This document shows positions 49,752-58,389 of a DNA stretch of 64,000 nt, piece after piece. Numbering within the stretch: position 1 is the stretch's first letter; each line of letters starts with the position of its first letter. A program made the position numbers and the translations under genes. Source of the stretch: an uncultured Oscillospiraceae bacterium (GTDB taxonomy: Bacteria; Bacillota; Clostridia; Oscillospirales; Acutalibacteraceae); contig CABULH010000001.1 in the NCBI GenBank assembly GCA_902492455.1, positions 186,001-250,000 of the forward strand, written 5' to 3'. The notes below the pieces were generated by a model. The model made no database searches, had not been told where the DNA came from, and saw only the letters and a list, made by a program, of their open reading frames with translations.

Positions 49752-50930
49752 ATGACCCTGGAAGAAATTCAAGCCATTCATGACGGGGCGCTGATGCCCA
49801 CCTACGGCCGCTTCCCCGTGGCGCTGGAAAGCGGTCACGGGGCCACGGCGGTGGACGTGAACGGTAAGGAATACATCGATTTTGGCAGCGGCATCGGCGT
49901 CAACGCCCTGGGATACTGCGATCCCGGCTGGACGGCGGCGGTGTCCGCGCAGGCGGCCAAGCTGCAGCATATCTCCAACCTATATTACAGCCCGGTGCAG
50001 GTGGCTTTTGCGGATGAACTATGCCGGGCGGCAGGCATGAGCCGCGCTTTCCTCTGCAATTCCGGGGCGGAGGCCAACGAATGCGCCATCAAGCTGGCCC
50101 GGAAATACAGCTCCGATACCTATGGGCCTGGCAGGTCCACCATTGTGGGCCTGCGGAATTCCTTCCATGGGCGGACGCTCACTACCCTTTCCGCCACTGG
50201 TCAGGATGTTTTTCATCAGCATTTCTTTCCCTTTACCGGGGGCTTTGTATTCGCCCAGGCCGGGGATTTAGAGGATTTGCTCCTTCGCGTAGATGAGGGT
50301 GTCTGCGCCGTGATGCTGGAATGCGTCCAGGGCGAGGGCGGCGTTGTCGCATTGGATTTCGATTATCTTCGGGCAGTGGAGAAGCTTTGCCGGGAACGGG
50401 ATCTGCTGCTGATCGTGGACGAGGTGCAGACCGGCGCGGGACGGACGGGGAAATTCCTGGCCTGCGAACACGCCGGGATTCATCCGGATGTGGTGACCTT
50501 GGCCAAAGGCTTGGGCGGCGGATTGCCGGTGGGGGCCTGTCTGTGTGCGTCTCGTTTGGGAGAGGTGATGGGCCCCAGTTCCCATGGTTCCACCTTCGGC
50601 GGCAATCCGGTGGTCTGCGCTGCTGGGCGGTATATGCTCACCCGGCTCACTGATGCGGATTTTCTGGCCGGGGTTGCCCGCAAGGGCGAGGCGTTCCGCC
50701 GTCGGCTGGCCGCCATGCCCCATGTGGCGGAGGTACGGGGGCTGGGCATGATGCTGGGAGTGGTGCTGGACAAGGGCACCGCCCGGGAAGCGGCGGAAAA
50801 GTGCCTGGAAAACGGGCTGCTGATCCTGACGGCTAAGACTTTGCTGCGGCTGCTGCCGCCGCTGAACATCAGCGAAGAAGAGATGGACAGGGGTCTGTCC
50901 ATCCTGGAATCCGTTTTGACGGCTTTATAA
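49752..50930 (+). CDS. argD: Acetylornithine aminotransferase
   Basis: 392 residues, class-III PLP aminotransferase. 'CNSGAEANECAIKLARKY' and 'LRNSFHGRTLTTLSATGQ' mark the PLP phosphate site, 'IVDEVQTGAGRTGK' the Asp, and the PLP Lys is in 'VTLAKGLGGGLPVG'. Converts N-acetylglutamate semialdehyde to N-acetylornithine; may also serve lysine synthesis. Confidence 0.97.
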   Translation: MTLEEIQAIHDGALMPTYGRFPVALESGHGATAVDVNGKEYIDFGSGIGVNALGYCDPGWTAAVSAQAAKLQHISNLYYSPVQVAFADELCRAAGMSRAFLCNSGAEANECAIKLARKYSSDTYGPGRSTIVGLRNSFHGRTLTTLSATGQDVFHQHFFPFTGGFVFAQAGDLEDLLLRVDEGVCAVMLECVQGEGGVVALDFDYLRAVEKLCRERDLLLIVDEVQTGAGRTGKFLACEHAGIHPDVVTLAKGLGGGLPVGACLCASRLGEVMGPSSHGSTFGGNPVVCAAGRYMLTRLTDADFLAGVARKGEAFRRRLAAMPHVAEVRGLGMMLGVVLDKGTAREAAEKCLENGLLILTAKTLLRLLPPLNISEEEMDRGLSILESVLTAL

Positions 50931-50951
50931 TAAGAAAGGTGGTAAACTCCC

Positions 50952-51857
50952 ATGAAGCATCTGCTCAAGCTGCTGGATCTCTCCACGGAGGAGATCATCG
51001 GCATCCTGAATCTGGCTGATCAGCTGAAATATGAACGCAACCACGGCATTGCCCATCCGCTGCTGGCGGGCAAAACTTTGGGAATGATTTTCCAGAAATC
51101 TTCCACCCGCACCCGGGTCTCCTTTGAGACGGGTATCTATCAGCTTGGCGGCCAGGGGCTGTTTCTCTCCTCCCGGGATCTGCAGATCGGCCGCGGTGAG
51201 CCGGTGGAGGATACCGCCCGGGTGCTGTCCCGGTATCTGGACGGCATCATGATCCGCACCTTCGCCCAGGCCGAAGTGGAGAGCTTGGCGGAATACGGCT
51301 CCATTCCCGTCATCAACGGTTTGACCGATTTCTGCCATCCCTGCCAGGTGCTGGCCGACTTGATGACGGTGCGGGAGCACAAGGGCGTGCTGGAAGGACT
51401 GAAGATGTGCTACATCGGCGACGGCAATAATATGGCCAACTCCCTGATTGTGGGCGGTCTCAAGGTGGGAATGTCGGTGGCGGTAGCCTGTCCCGCCGCT
51501 TACCGGCCGGATTCTGCGGTGCTGGATTTCGCGGCAGGCTACGGAGATCAGTTCCTGCTGACCGAGAGCTGCCAGGAAGCGGCCGCCGGGGCGGATGTGA
51601 TCTTTACCGATGTTTGGGCCTCCATGGGCCAGGAGGACGAGGCGGCCCAGCGCCGGCAGGTGTTCACCGGATATCAGGTCAACCGGGAGCTGCTGGCGGC
51701 GGCGAATGCCGATTGTATGGTGCAGCACTGTCTGCCCGCCCATCGTGGAGAGGAGATCACCGCCGAGGTGTTCGAGGACCATGCGACGGAAATCTTCGAC
51801 GAAGCGGAGAACCGGCTCCATGCCCAGAAGGCGGTTATGGTCACCCTAATGAAATAA
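50952..51857 (+). CDS. argF: Ornithine carbamoyltransferase
   Basis: 301 residues. Makes citrulline from ornithine and carbamoyl phosphate. Carbamoyl-phosphate loop 'FQKSSTRTRVSFE', 'NGLTDFCHPCQVLADLMT', and C-terminal 'MVQHCLPAHRGEE' ornithine loop. Last gene of the operon, closed by a strong terminator. carAB is not in the window. Confidence 0.98.
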   Translation: MKHLLKLLDLSTEEIIGILNLADQLKYERNHGIAHPLLAGKTLGMIFQKSSTRTRVSFETGIYQLGGQGLFLSSRDLQIGRGEPVEDTARVLSRYLDGIMIRTFAQAEVESLAEYGSIPVINGLTDFCHPCQVLADLMTVREHKGVLEGLKMCYIGDGNNMANSLIVGGLKVGMSVAVACPAAYRPDSAVLDFAAGYGDQFLLTESCQEAAAGADVIFTDVWASMGQEDEAAQRRQVFTGYQVNRELLAAANADCMVQHCLPAHRGEEITAEVFEDHATEIFDEAENRLHAQKAVMVTLMK

Positions 51858-51862
51858 ACGGT

Positions 51863-51900
51863 AAAACGCCCCTCTGCTCTTTGCGGCAGAGGGGCGTTTT
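51863..51900 (+). terminator. Terminator of the arginine operon
   Basis: A 14-bp perfect stem (AAAACGCCCCTCTG and complement) with a ten-base loop and T4 end, six bases past argF. Confidence 0.95.
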
Positions 51901-51927
51901 GGCTCTTGGTATCCTTTCGGAAACCAC

Positions 51928-51975
51928 GGCACAAAATAGTGCCTTCTTTACCTTTTTTATTTCTGGCGTTACAAT
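51928..51975 (+). promoter_or_regulatory. Promoter and inverted repeat upstream of the macrodomain/SirTM operon
   Basis: TTTACC (51947-51952), 17 bp, TACAAT (51970-51975). Just upstream, GGCAC-AAAATA-GTGCC (51928-51943) is an inverted repeat three bases before the -35, a plausible operator. Confidence 0.5.
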
Positions 51976-52017
51976 GAGGTCGGAACACAGGCCGGTGCAG
52001 AGAGGGAGAATGCGGAT

Positions 52018-52803
52018 ATGGAACGTATAACGGCTATACGAATACTCAACGGTATGCTGCTGGAGGATATGCCGCAGTACACGGCTTATGCGGCATCTTT
52101 TCCGCGGGATGCCGTGTCCCAGCGCCGCCTGCTCCGCGCCTTGATGAATCTGCGGCCGCCGCTGCCTTTGAGACAGGATTTCCTGGAGCTGCAGGATGCC
52201 TTTCTATCGGCAGAGCGGGAGGAAAAAGGGGTAGTGGACATATGGACGCTTCCTTCTGCCGCTGCTGATCCGCGTCTGATTCTTTGGCAGGGAGATATCA
52301 CCCGGCTGCAGGCGGACGCTGTTGTCAACGCGGCCAACAGTGCCCTCCTGGGATGTTTCCATCCCTGCCATGGCTGCATCGACAACGCCATCCACTCGGC
52401 GGCGGGACTGCAGCTGCGGGAGGAATGCCACAGGATCATGGAGGTTCAGGAGCACGAAGAAGCGGTGGGGCAGGCCAAGCTGACCGGCGGCTACAATCTG
52501 CCCGCCCGTTACGTGCTGCATACCGTAGGCCCTTTAACGAATGGTAAGCCCACTGAACGGCAGCGGAAGGAACTGGCTTCCTGCTATGCTTCCTGTCTCC
52601 AGCTGGCGGCGGAGCGGCAATTGGAAACCGTGGCGTTCTGCTGCATATCCACCGGCGAATTCCGCTTTCCCAACCGGGAGGCGGCCAAAACCGCCGTAGA
52701 TACTGTGACTGGCTTTCTGCAAACCGCTTCCTCTTTGAAAAGGGTGATTTTCAATGTTTACAAGGATATCGACTATGGAATCTATCGGGAACTGCTGGGC
52801 TGA
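52018..52803 (+). CDS. Zinc-containing macrodomain ADP-ribose hydrolase
   Basis: 261 residues. A helical N-terminal extension (about 1-85) precedes a macrodomain: 'LILWQGDITRLQADAVVNAA' with the ADP-ribose Asp/Asn, then the Zn-macro motif 'GCFHPCHGCIDNAIHSAAG' with Cys/His ligands, and 'CISTGEFRFPNREAA'. This is the SirTM-associated class (MacroD of Staphylococcus/Streptococcus operons) that removes ADP-ribose from a modified protein. Its 3' end overlaps the SirTM gene by 29 bp, so translation is coupled. Confidence 0.93.
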   Translation: MERITAIRILNGMLLEDMPQYTAYAASFPRDAVSQRRLLRALMNLRPPLPLRQDFLELQDAFLSAEREEKGVVDIWTLPSAAADPRLILWQGDITRLQADAVVNAANSALLGCFHPCHGCIDNAIHSAAGLQLREECHRIMEVQEHEEAVGQAKLTGGYNLPARYVLHTVGPLTNGKPTERQRKELASCYASCLQLAAERQLETVAFCCISTGEFRFPNREAAKTAVDTVTGFLQTASSLKRVIFNVYKDIDYGIYRELLG

Positions 52804-53641
52804 AACGCACCGGCTGGGACAGGAAATAGCCAAGGCCGACGCGGTGATGGTGGGAGCCGGAGCAGGACTGTCCGCCGCTGCCGGGCTGACCTACTCTGGT
52901 GAGCGGTTCCAACGGTATTTTGCCGATTTTGAAAAGAAATACGGTATCACCGATATGTATACCGGCGGCTTCTATCCTTACGCCACGCTGGAAGAATACT
53001 GGGCGTGGTGGAGCCGACAGATTCTGGTGAACCGGTATGACCAATCTGCCGGGAAGCCCTATCGGGATTTGCTGGCCTTGCTGAAGGAAAAAGATTATTT
53101 TGTTATCACCACCAATGTGGATCACCAGTTCCAGCTGGCAGGATTTGATAAACAGCGGCTGTTTTATACCCAGGGGGATTACGGCCTTTGGCAATGCTCC
53201 AAGCCCTGTCACCAGAAAACCTACGACAATGAAAGCGTGGTCCGCCGTATGGCAGCTGACCAGGGGGAGATGCGGATTCCCACCGGGCTGATTCCTTATT
53301 GCCCGGTTTGCGGTGCGCCGATGAGCATGAATCTGCGCTGCGACCATCGGTTTGTACAGGACGATGGCTGGTATGCGGCCCGGAAGCGGTATGAGGACTT
53401 TCTGCAGCGGTTTCAGGGGCAACGCATTCTTTTTCTGGAGCTGGGGGTGGGCGGCAACACCCCGGTGATCATCAAATATCCCTTTTGGCAGATGACCCGG
53501 GAAAATCCCCGGGCGGTTTATGCCTGTGTGAACCTCCAGGATGCTGTCTGTCCCCGGGAGATCGAGCAGCGCTCCCTGTGCTTGGAACAGGACTTGGCAA
53601 AGACGCTGGATTTTTTGCTTCAGGCTGGCACGAGTGCATAA
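52775..53641 (+). CDS. SirTM-class (class M) sirtuin, protein ADP-ribosyltransferase
   Basis: 288 residues from the ATG at 52775, eight bases after AAGGAT, inside the end of the macrodomain gene (ATG 52754 is an alternative). NAD site 'VGAGAGLSAAAGLTYSG', 'ITTNVDHQFQLAGFD' where canonical sirtuins have TQNID and a catalytic His, zinc Cys pairs ('CPVCGAP'), 'NLRCDHRF', and 'LELGVGGNTP'. These match SirTM, which ADP-ribosylates the lipoylated GcvH-L carrier instead of deacetylating proteins. GcvH-L and LplA2 genes, usually adjacent, are not here. Confidence 0.93.
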   Translation: MESIGNCWAETHRLGQEIAKADAVMVGAGAGLSAAAGLTYSGERFQRYFADFEKKYGITDMYTGGFYPYATLEEYWAWWSRQILVNRYDQSAGKPYRDLLALLKEKDYFVITTNVDHQFQLAGFDKQRLFYTQGDYGLWQCSKPCHQKTYDNESVVRRMAADQGEMRIPTGLIPYCPVCGAPMSMNLRCDHRFVQDDGWYAARKRYEDFLQRFQGQRILFLELGVGGNTPVIIKYPFWQMTRENPRAVYACVNLQDAVCPREIEQRSLCLEQDLAKTLDFLLQAGTSA

Positions 53642-53690
53642 AACAGATAGGGGGAGAGGTGCGAAGCACCTCTCCCCCTATCTGTTATTT
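53642..53690. terminator. Very strong bidirectional terminator
   Basis: A 21-bp perfect stem around a GAA loop, with a TTATTTTTAT tail; serves SirTM on plus and the ECF S-component on minus. Confidence 0.95.
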
Positions 53691-54338
53691 TTATACGGCG
53701 CCGCCTTTTTTCAACAGCTTCTTCAGGGGTGTACAGATACCCACTGCGGCGAGAAAGGAGACAATCGCCTCCGGAATGCCGTTGGTCAGTACGGACAATC
53801 CCAACGCCCCCAGCAGCAGGCCGAAGGGCTGGTCGATGGCGATGGCGTAATCCTTGCCGAAGAACACATAGATGCCGCCCAGCACCAGAAAGGTGTTGGT
53901 GAGGCTGCCCAGAGCGGCACTGACACCGTAGGCTACCGGGGCGCTGCGCAGAGCCTTGAAGCGGCTGCGGCTGAAAGCGCTGCAGCACAGACCCGCCACC
54001 AGGCCGGTGAGGATCCGGGGCACAAAGCAGATCACCAGGCTCCAGCCGTTGCCGTGAATATCTCCCAGGGAATAGAAGGGGGTGAAAACAAATGCGGTGG
54101 GTCCAGGAGGCATAAAGGTCCACACCAGGAAGCTGCACAGGCCTGCCACGAAGCCCATGGCAGTGCCAGCGGCGGTTCCCAGCAGCACCGCGGTGACCAC
54201 CACCGGTACCATAGCCAGGGTGGCCACCACCAGTGGCGGTACAATGGGAATGGAGCCCAGCGGCGTGAAGCAGAAGATCACTTCAATTGCCAGCAACATG
54301 GAAAACTGGGCCATGAACAGGATTTTTTTCTTGGACAT
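53691..54338 (-). CDS. ECF transporter S-component, probably pantothenate-specific (PanT-like)
   Basis: 215 residues, about six membrane helices ('AQFSMLLAIEVIFCFTPLG', 'LVVATLAMVPVVVTAVLLG', 'LLGALGLSVLTNGIPEAIV'). Its layout is that of an energy-coupling-factor substrate-binding subunit, which captures a vitamin and pairs with shared EcfAAT. The vitamin is not readable from sequence alone. The next gene group on the same strand contains coaX, so pantothenate is the best guess. SD AAGGAGAG. 141 bp separate it from the MazG-like gene; I see no obvious riboswitch there. Confidence 0.82.
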   Translation of the reverse strand: MSKKKILFMAQFSMLLAIEVIFCFTPLGSIPIVPPLVVATLAMVPVVVTAVLLGTAAGTAMGFVAGLCSFLVWTFMPPGPTAFVFTPFYSLGDIHGNGWSLVICFVPRILTGLVAGLCCSAFSRSRFKALRSAPVAYGVSAALGSLTNTFLVLGGIYVFFGKDYAIAIDQPFGLLLGALGLSVLTNGIPEAIVSFLAAVGICTPLKKLLKKGGAV

Positions 54339-54479
54339 TGCTGCATCTCTCCTTGCTGCTGCTCCGATAGCGGATACAGCGCAGATTCTCTATATTCTCA
54401 CGCCTTCTCCGGCCGCGGGCAGGACTGAAGCGCCGGGAAAGCTGCTTCGTCCGCCTGTTGTTCGTCCGGAAGAGGCGTG

Positions 54480-54818
54480 TTATTTTTGAGGTGCGGGATA
54501 TTTTCGAGCGTTCTTTTCGGTTTTGCCCTCCACCGCCTGAGCAAGATCAATGTGAAAATGTTGGCAGATACGGCAGAGATACCAAAACACATCCGCCAGT
54601 TCTTCCTGCAGATGCTCGAATTCTCGGGGATCATCCTTCACAGCGTCCGCCCTGTCCGAGTGCAGCCACATAAAGATTTCGGACAGTTCCGCGGCTTCCA
54701 CCGAGAGGGCCATCGCCAGATCCTTGGCGTTTTCGCCCTCAAGCCAGCCCCGTATCTCCGAAAAATTCCGGATGTGTTCTTTCAGCTGCGCCAAGGTGAC
54801 GGTTTGGTCGGTCATCAT
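54480..54818 (-). CDS. MazG-like nucleotide pyrophosphohydrolase
   Basis: 112 residues, 'LAMALSVEAAELSEIFMWL' and 'HLQEELADVFWYLCRICQH' provide the four acidic Mg ligands (ExxE...ExxD) of the all-alpha NTP pyrophosphatase fold (MazG-like / dCTPase type). Hydrolyses nucleotide triphosphates, probably house-cleaning. Start overlaps the coaX stop (TAAATG), with AAAGGAAAG as SD, so strictly coupled. Confidence 0.9.
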   Translation of the reverse strand: MMTDQTVTLAQLKEHIRNFSEIRGWLEGENAKDLAMALSVEAAELSEIFMWLHSDRADAVKDDPREFEHLQEELADVFWYLCRICQHFHIDLAQAVEGKTEKNARKYPAPQK

Positions 54819-55592
54819 TTATCTTTCCTTTTTATTTTTTTCATAGATGATCCGCAGTCCTTCCAGCAGCAGATGGCCGTCGTACTGCAGCGGGAGACGG
54901 CAGTGTTCCGCCACCTCCCGGCCGAAGCCGCCGGTGGCTACCGCCTTGACTGGATAGCCCAATTCCTCTTCTATCCGGGCGGTCATCCCTTCCAGCATGG
55001 CGGCGGTGCCCAGCACCGCGCCGGATTGCATACAGTGGATGGTATTGGTGCCGATGGCCTTGGGCGGGGCTTCCAGGCGGATGGAAGGCAGCAGAGAGGC
55101 GCGGGCCACCAGCGCATCCATGGACACCCCGATGCCCGGCATGATGGCGCCGCCGCGATAAGCGCCGGCCGCATCCACCACGCTGACCTTGGTGGCGGTG
55201 CCCAAATCCCAAATAGCGCAGGGAGGACCATACCGGGCGACGGCGGCCACCGCTCCTACCAGTAGATCCGCTCCCAGCTGGGCGGGATTATCGATGCGGA
55301 TATCGATGCCGGTTTTGGTGCCGGGCCCTACCACCAGAGGATCCACGCCGGAGACCTTTTTCACCGCTCGGCGGATGGCGTTGTCCAGTGGAGGTACCAC
55401 GGATCCGAGAATAGCGCCCTCAAAACAATGGGCGTCCACCTGATAAAGGCTGAAGATGTCCCGCAATTCTACCGCATATTGATCTTCCATTTTGGCGCGG
55501 TCGGTGGCAACCCGGGATTCGAACAACAGCTTCTTCCCTTCGAACACGCCGATGGTAATATTGGTGTTGCCCATATCCAAAGCCAGCAGCAT
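54819..55592 (-). CDS. coaX: Type III pantothenate kinase
   Basis: 257 residues. First step of coenzyme A synthesis. ASKHA-fold motifs: 'LLALDMGNTNITIGVFEG' (phosphate 1 with catalytic Asp), 'GPGTKTGIDIRIDNP', 'CAIWDLGTATKVSVVDAAG' and 'VATGGFGREVAEH'. Heads a minus-strand unit with the MazG-like gene and perhaps the S-component. A possible TATAAT (complement of 55663-55668) lies 70 bp upstream. Confidence 0.96.
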   Translation of the reverse strand: MLLALDMGNTNITIGVFEGKKLLFESRVATDRAKMEDQYAVELRDIFSLYQVDAHCFEGAILGSVVPPLDNAIRRAVKKVSGVDPLVVGPGTKTGIDIRIDNPAQLGADLLVGAVAAVARYGPPCAIWDLGTATKVSVVDAAGAYRGGAIMPGIGVSMDALVARASLLPSIRLEAPPKAIGTNTIHCMQSGAVLGTAAMLEGMTARIEEELGYPVKAVATGGFGREVAEHCRLPLQYDGHLLLEGLRIIYEKNKKER

Positions 55593-55714
55593 GGCAAATC
55601 CATCCGTTTCATTTCAATATAATGCAGGAGGCGGCCGAAAGTGATTATTGGCGGCTGTGATTATTATAGCGCATTCCGCCCCCGATGCGCAACGGCGGAA
55701 AAGAAAAATTTCAG

Positions 55715-55743
55715 TTGATCAAAGAGAAGAAAAGAGGTAAAAT
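55715..55743 (+). promoter_or_regulatory. Promoter of the HD-domain gene
   Basis: TTGATC, 17 bp, TAAAAT, ending 52 bp before the ATG at 55796. Confidence 0.5.
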
Positions 55744-55795
55744 AAACGGGAAACGCTTGGCGGACAGTGCGCGCAGCGCGGAAAGGATGATAAAT

Positions 55796-56461
55796 ATGAC
55801 AGTTACCTTTGATGATATACGGCATGATCCTTCGATTAAGGCGCTGATCGAGGCGGGAAACGAGGCTCTGGGGGTGCTGGGCTTCACAGACCATGGCTAT
55901 GCTCACGCGGGGTTAACGGCCCGGGTGGCGGGGGATATCCTCCAAACCCTGGGGTACGACGAACGCACCTGTGAGCTGGCGCGGATCGCCGGGTATATTC
56001 ACGATATCGGCAATGCGGTCAACCGGGTGGATCACGCCATGTCCGGCGCCCTGCTGGCTTTCGATGTGCTGCGGGGGATGGGGATGGATATCCGGGAGGT
56101 CACAGCCGTCATCACCGCTATCGGCAATCACGATGAAAAAACCGCGGCGGCAGTAACGCCCCTTTCCGCGGCCCTGATTCTGGCTGACAAGAGCGATGTG
56201 CGCCGCAGCCGGGTGCGTACGTCGGTGGACAACCGGGATTTCGATATCCATGATCGGGTCAACTACGCGGCGGTGGATTCCTCCCTGACGGTGGAAAAGG
56301 AGCAGGGCTTTATCTCTCTGCGCATCCGCATCGATACCACCATCTGCGCGGTGATGGATTATTTCGAAATCTTTCTCAACCGCATGACCCTCTGTCGTTC
56401 GGCCGCCGCATTTCTGGGGCTGGATTTTGAACTGATCATCAACGAGACGCGGATGCTGTAA
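55796..56461 (+). CDS. HD-domain phosphohydrolase
   Basis: 221 residues, start at the ATG at 55796, eight bases after GAAAGGA (ATG 55787 overlaps the SD). HD metal ligands: His in 'DHGYAHAGLTARVA', 'IAGYIHDIGNAVN' and 'AIGNHDEKTAAAV'. The C-terminal about 60 residues ('EKEQGFISLRIRIDTTICAV') are conserved in this clostridial HD group. Predicted hydrolase of nucleotides or phosphate esters; precise substrate unknown. Confidence 0.87.
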   Translation: MTVTFDDIRHDPSIKALIEAGNEALGVLGFTDHGYAHAGLTARVAGDILQTLGYDERTCELARIAGYIHDIGNAVNRVDHAMSGALLAFDVLRGMGMDIREVTAVITAIGNHDEKTAAAVTPLSAALILADKSDVRRSRVRTSVDNRDFDIHDRVNYAAVDSSLTVEKEQGFISLRIRIDTTICAVMDYFEIFLNRMTLCRSAAAFLGLDFELIINETRML

Positions 56462-56477
56462 GAGTAAGCGGCACAGC

Positions 56478-56506
56478 TTGCAATCCATGAGCGATTGCGA
56501 TAAACT
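56478..56506 (+). promoter_or_regulatory. Promoter of the lipoprotein gene
   Basis: TTGCAA, 17 bp, TAAACT, ending 25 bp before the ATG at 56532. Confidence 0.45.
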
Positions 56507-56531
56507 AGGATGAAGAGGAGCGGATGATACA

Positions 56532-57071
56532 ATGAATAAACAGCGAAGATGGGGAAAAAGAATGCTAACCGCAGCGGTGCTGACGCTGCTGATGGTAGGG
56601 CTGACAGGATGCGGAAATCAGCAGGGCGCCGAATCCAGCCAGCCGGAGACCTTGACCCGGGAGATTGCGCTGGGAGAGCGGGCGGCCATCACGGTGCCGG
56701 ATGGGGAGAACGAGAAGGTTGTCGGGTATCTGACTTTTGATGAAATCACGCTGACCGACCGGCGGCTGGAAGGGGACATAGAGGAAAAAAGAATAGCGGC
56801 CATCCGTTATACTTATGAAAATACGGATATCGAATCCGGCATGATGATTTCTTCCCTTCAACTGGTGGTGAAGGACGGCGCTGGGGCGGTTTGCGAGGGG
56901 TATGCCCTCACCGATAAGGAAGCGCTGCCCGCATTGGTGGAAAAGAAAGATAAGCACACGGCGGTGCAGTTTTATGTGTTGAAAGACGGCAGCGAGCTTC
57001 AGGTGGAATATCATCATGTGGTGACGAATGTCACGCCGATGCTCAGGCTGAAAACCACTGTACAGGCGTAA
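56532..57071 (+). CDS. Hypothetical lipoprotein
   Basis: 179 residues. Lipoprotein signal with lipobox 'VGLTGC' (Cys about residue 27). The mature part begins with a Gln/Ser-rich spacer and then an Ig-like beta-sandwich ('VGYLTFDEITLTDRRLEG', 'YTYENTDIESGMM', 'SELQVEYHHVV') similar in layout to DUF4352-type telokin-like domains. Anchored outside the membrane. Function unknown; own promoter and terminator. Confidence 0.78.
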   Translation: MNKQRRWGKRMLTAAVLTLLMVGLTGCGNQQGAESSQPETLTREIALGERAAITVPDGENEKVVGYLTFDEITLTDRRLEGDIEEKRIAAIRYTYENTDIESGMMISSLQLVVKDGAGAVCEGYALTDKEALPALVEKKDKHTAVQFYVLKDGSELQVEYHHVVTNVTPMLRLKTTVQA

Positions 57072-57079
57072 GAAATGAC

Positions 57080-57117
57080 TGCCGCGGCCGCCGGTGAGGG
57101 CGCGCCGCGGTGTTTTT
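57080..57117 (+). terminator. Terminator after the lipoprotein gene
   Basis: TGCCGCGGC pairs with GCCGCGGTG (seven Watson-Crick and two wobble pairs) followed by T5, eight bases past the stop. Confidence 0.65.
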
Positions 57118-57150
57118 ATCGCGGCAGAAAAGGAAGGAGCGAAATCAGCC

Positions 57151-58125
57151 ATGGCTACGAGAAAGCCGACCAGAAGCCGGAGAAAAAAGCAGAAGCTCAG
57201 CCGCGCCCAATTTTGGACATTGGTGCTGTCCGCCAGTGTGGTGGCGGCGCTGTGTCTTCTGATTACCGTCAGCGGAAAGATGAGCAAACCCTTTCTGCCC
57301 ACTTGGCAGGAGCTGTTTGCCTATCTGGACGGTACGGACAAGCCCGGTCAGCCGCTGGATACCGAGATGGAAGTCCATGTTATCGATGTGGGCAATGCGG
57401 ATTCCGTTCTGGTGCGCAATAAAGGGAAGAATCTCCTGATTGATGCCGGGGAGCGGGAGGATGGAGAGCGTGTGGTGGCTTATCTGCGGGATCACGGCGT
57501 GGAAAAGCTGGATTATGTCATCGCCACCCATGCCGACGCCGACCATATCGGCGGGATGAAAACCGTGATTCAGAACATAAAAATAGACCGCTTTATCATG
57601 GCGTATATGCCGGAGGGTCATACACCGACCACCAGCACCTATGCAGGGATGCTGGAAGCCTTAATGGACAATGGGGTGAAGATTACCCCCGCCAAGGTTG
57701 GCGCAAATTATGCTCTGGGTGACGCACAAGTGGATATCCTGGGGCCGGCGGGGGATTTTGAAGAGAACAACAATCAATCGGTGGTCTGCAAGGTGACCTT
57801 CGGTGGCCGGAAGTTCCTTTTTATGGGAGATGCGGAAAAACAGGCGGAAAATGCCCTGCTGTCCGCAGGAACCGATTTGTCCGCAGATGTGCTCAAGGTT
57901 GGACATCACGGCAGCAACACCTCCACCGGTGCTAAACTGCTGGCGGCAGTGGACCCAGATTACGCGATCCTGACCTGCGGAGTGGACAACTCCTATGGGC
58001 ATCCCCACCCCGACGTGGTGAAACGGCTGCAGGAGGCGGGCGTGACCCTGTACCGCAGCGATGCCAACGGTCATATCGTGATAACCACCGATGGGGACGC
58101 CCTGACGTTTAAGACGGGAAAATAA
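57151..58125 (+). CDS. Membrane-anchored ComEC/Rec2-like metallo-beta-lactamase hydrolase
   Basis: 324 residues from the ATG at 57151 behind AAGGAAGGAG. A basic N-terminus and one membrane helix (about 22-42) anchor the domain outside the membrane. The MBL domain matches the C-terminal part of ComEC: 'VHVIDVGNADSVLVRN', metal motif 'THADADHIGG', 'FLFMGDAEKQAENAL', 'VLKVGHHGSNTSTG' and 'YGHPHPDVVKRL'. No transport domain, so a free-standing hydrolase, possibly a phosphodiesterase or nuclease. The DUF3006 gene 13 bp downstream is a usual companion. Confidence 0.9.
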   Translation: MATRKPTRSRRKKQKLSRAQFWTLVLSASVVAALCLLITVSGKMSKPFLPTWQELFAYLDGTDKPGQPLDTEMEVHVIDVGNADSVLVRNKGKNLLIDAGEREDGERVVAYLRDHGVEKLDYVIATHADADHIGGMKTVIQNIKIDRFIMAYMPEGHTPTTSTYAGMLEALMDNGVKITPAKVGANYALGDAQVDILGPAGDFEENNNQSVVCKVTFGGRKFLFMGDAEKQAENALLSAGTDLSADVLKVGHHGSNTSTGAKLLAAVDPDYAILTCGVDNSYGHPHPDVVKRLQEAGVTLYRSDANGHIVITTDGDALTFKTGK

Positions 58126-58138
58126 AGGAGTGGACGGC

Positions 58139-58354
58139 TTGTTTTACGCTGTGGATCGCTTTGAAGAGCATTTGGCCGTGCTGGTGGACGACGAGGAGAA
58201 CACCTGCATTGTGGAGCGGGAGGCCCTTCCCGCCGACGTCCGGCAGGGGGACGTGCTGCGGCGGGAAGAGGGAAGATTTATAGCGGATAGGGAGGAAACC
58301 GCCCGCCGCCGGGAACGAATCCGCCGTTTGGAGCAGATGCTGCGGGGAGAATGA
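58139..58354 (+). CDS. DUF3006-like small protein
   Basis: 71 residues from the TTG at 58139, eight bases after AAAGGAG; the GTG at 58130 is part of the SD. 'YAVDRFEEHLAVLVDDEEN' and 'LPADVRQGDVLRREEG' are the DUF3006 pattern, a small beta-barrel. The C-terminal third is charged and helical. The family often accompanies ComEC-like MBL genes, as here. Function unknown. Confidence 0.82.
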   Translation: MFYAVDRFEEHLAVLVDDEENTCIVEREALPADVRQGDVLRREEGRFIADREETARRRERIRRLEQMLRGE

Positions 58355-58389
58355 TCCCCGTGTAAAGTAGGACTTTTAAGGAGTTTATC

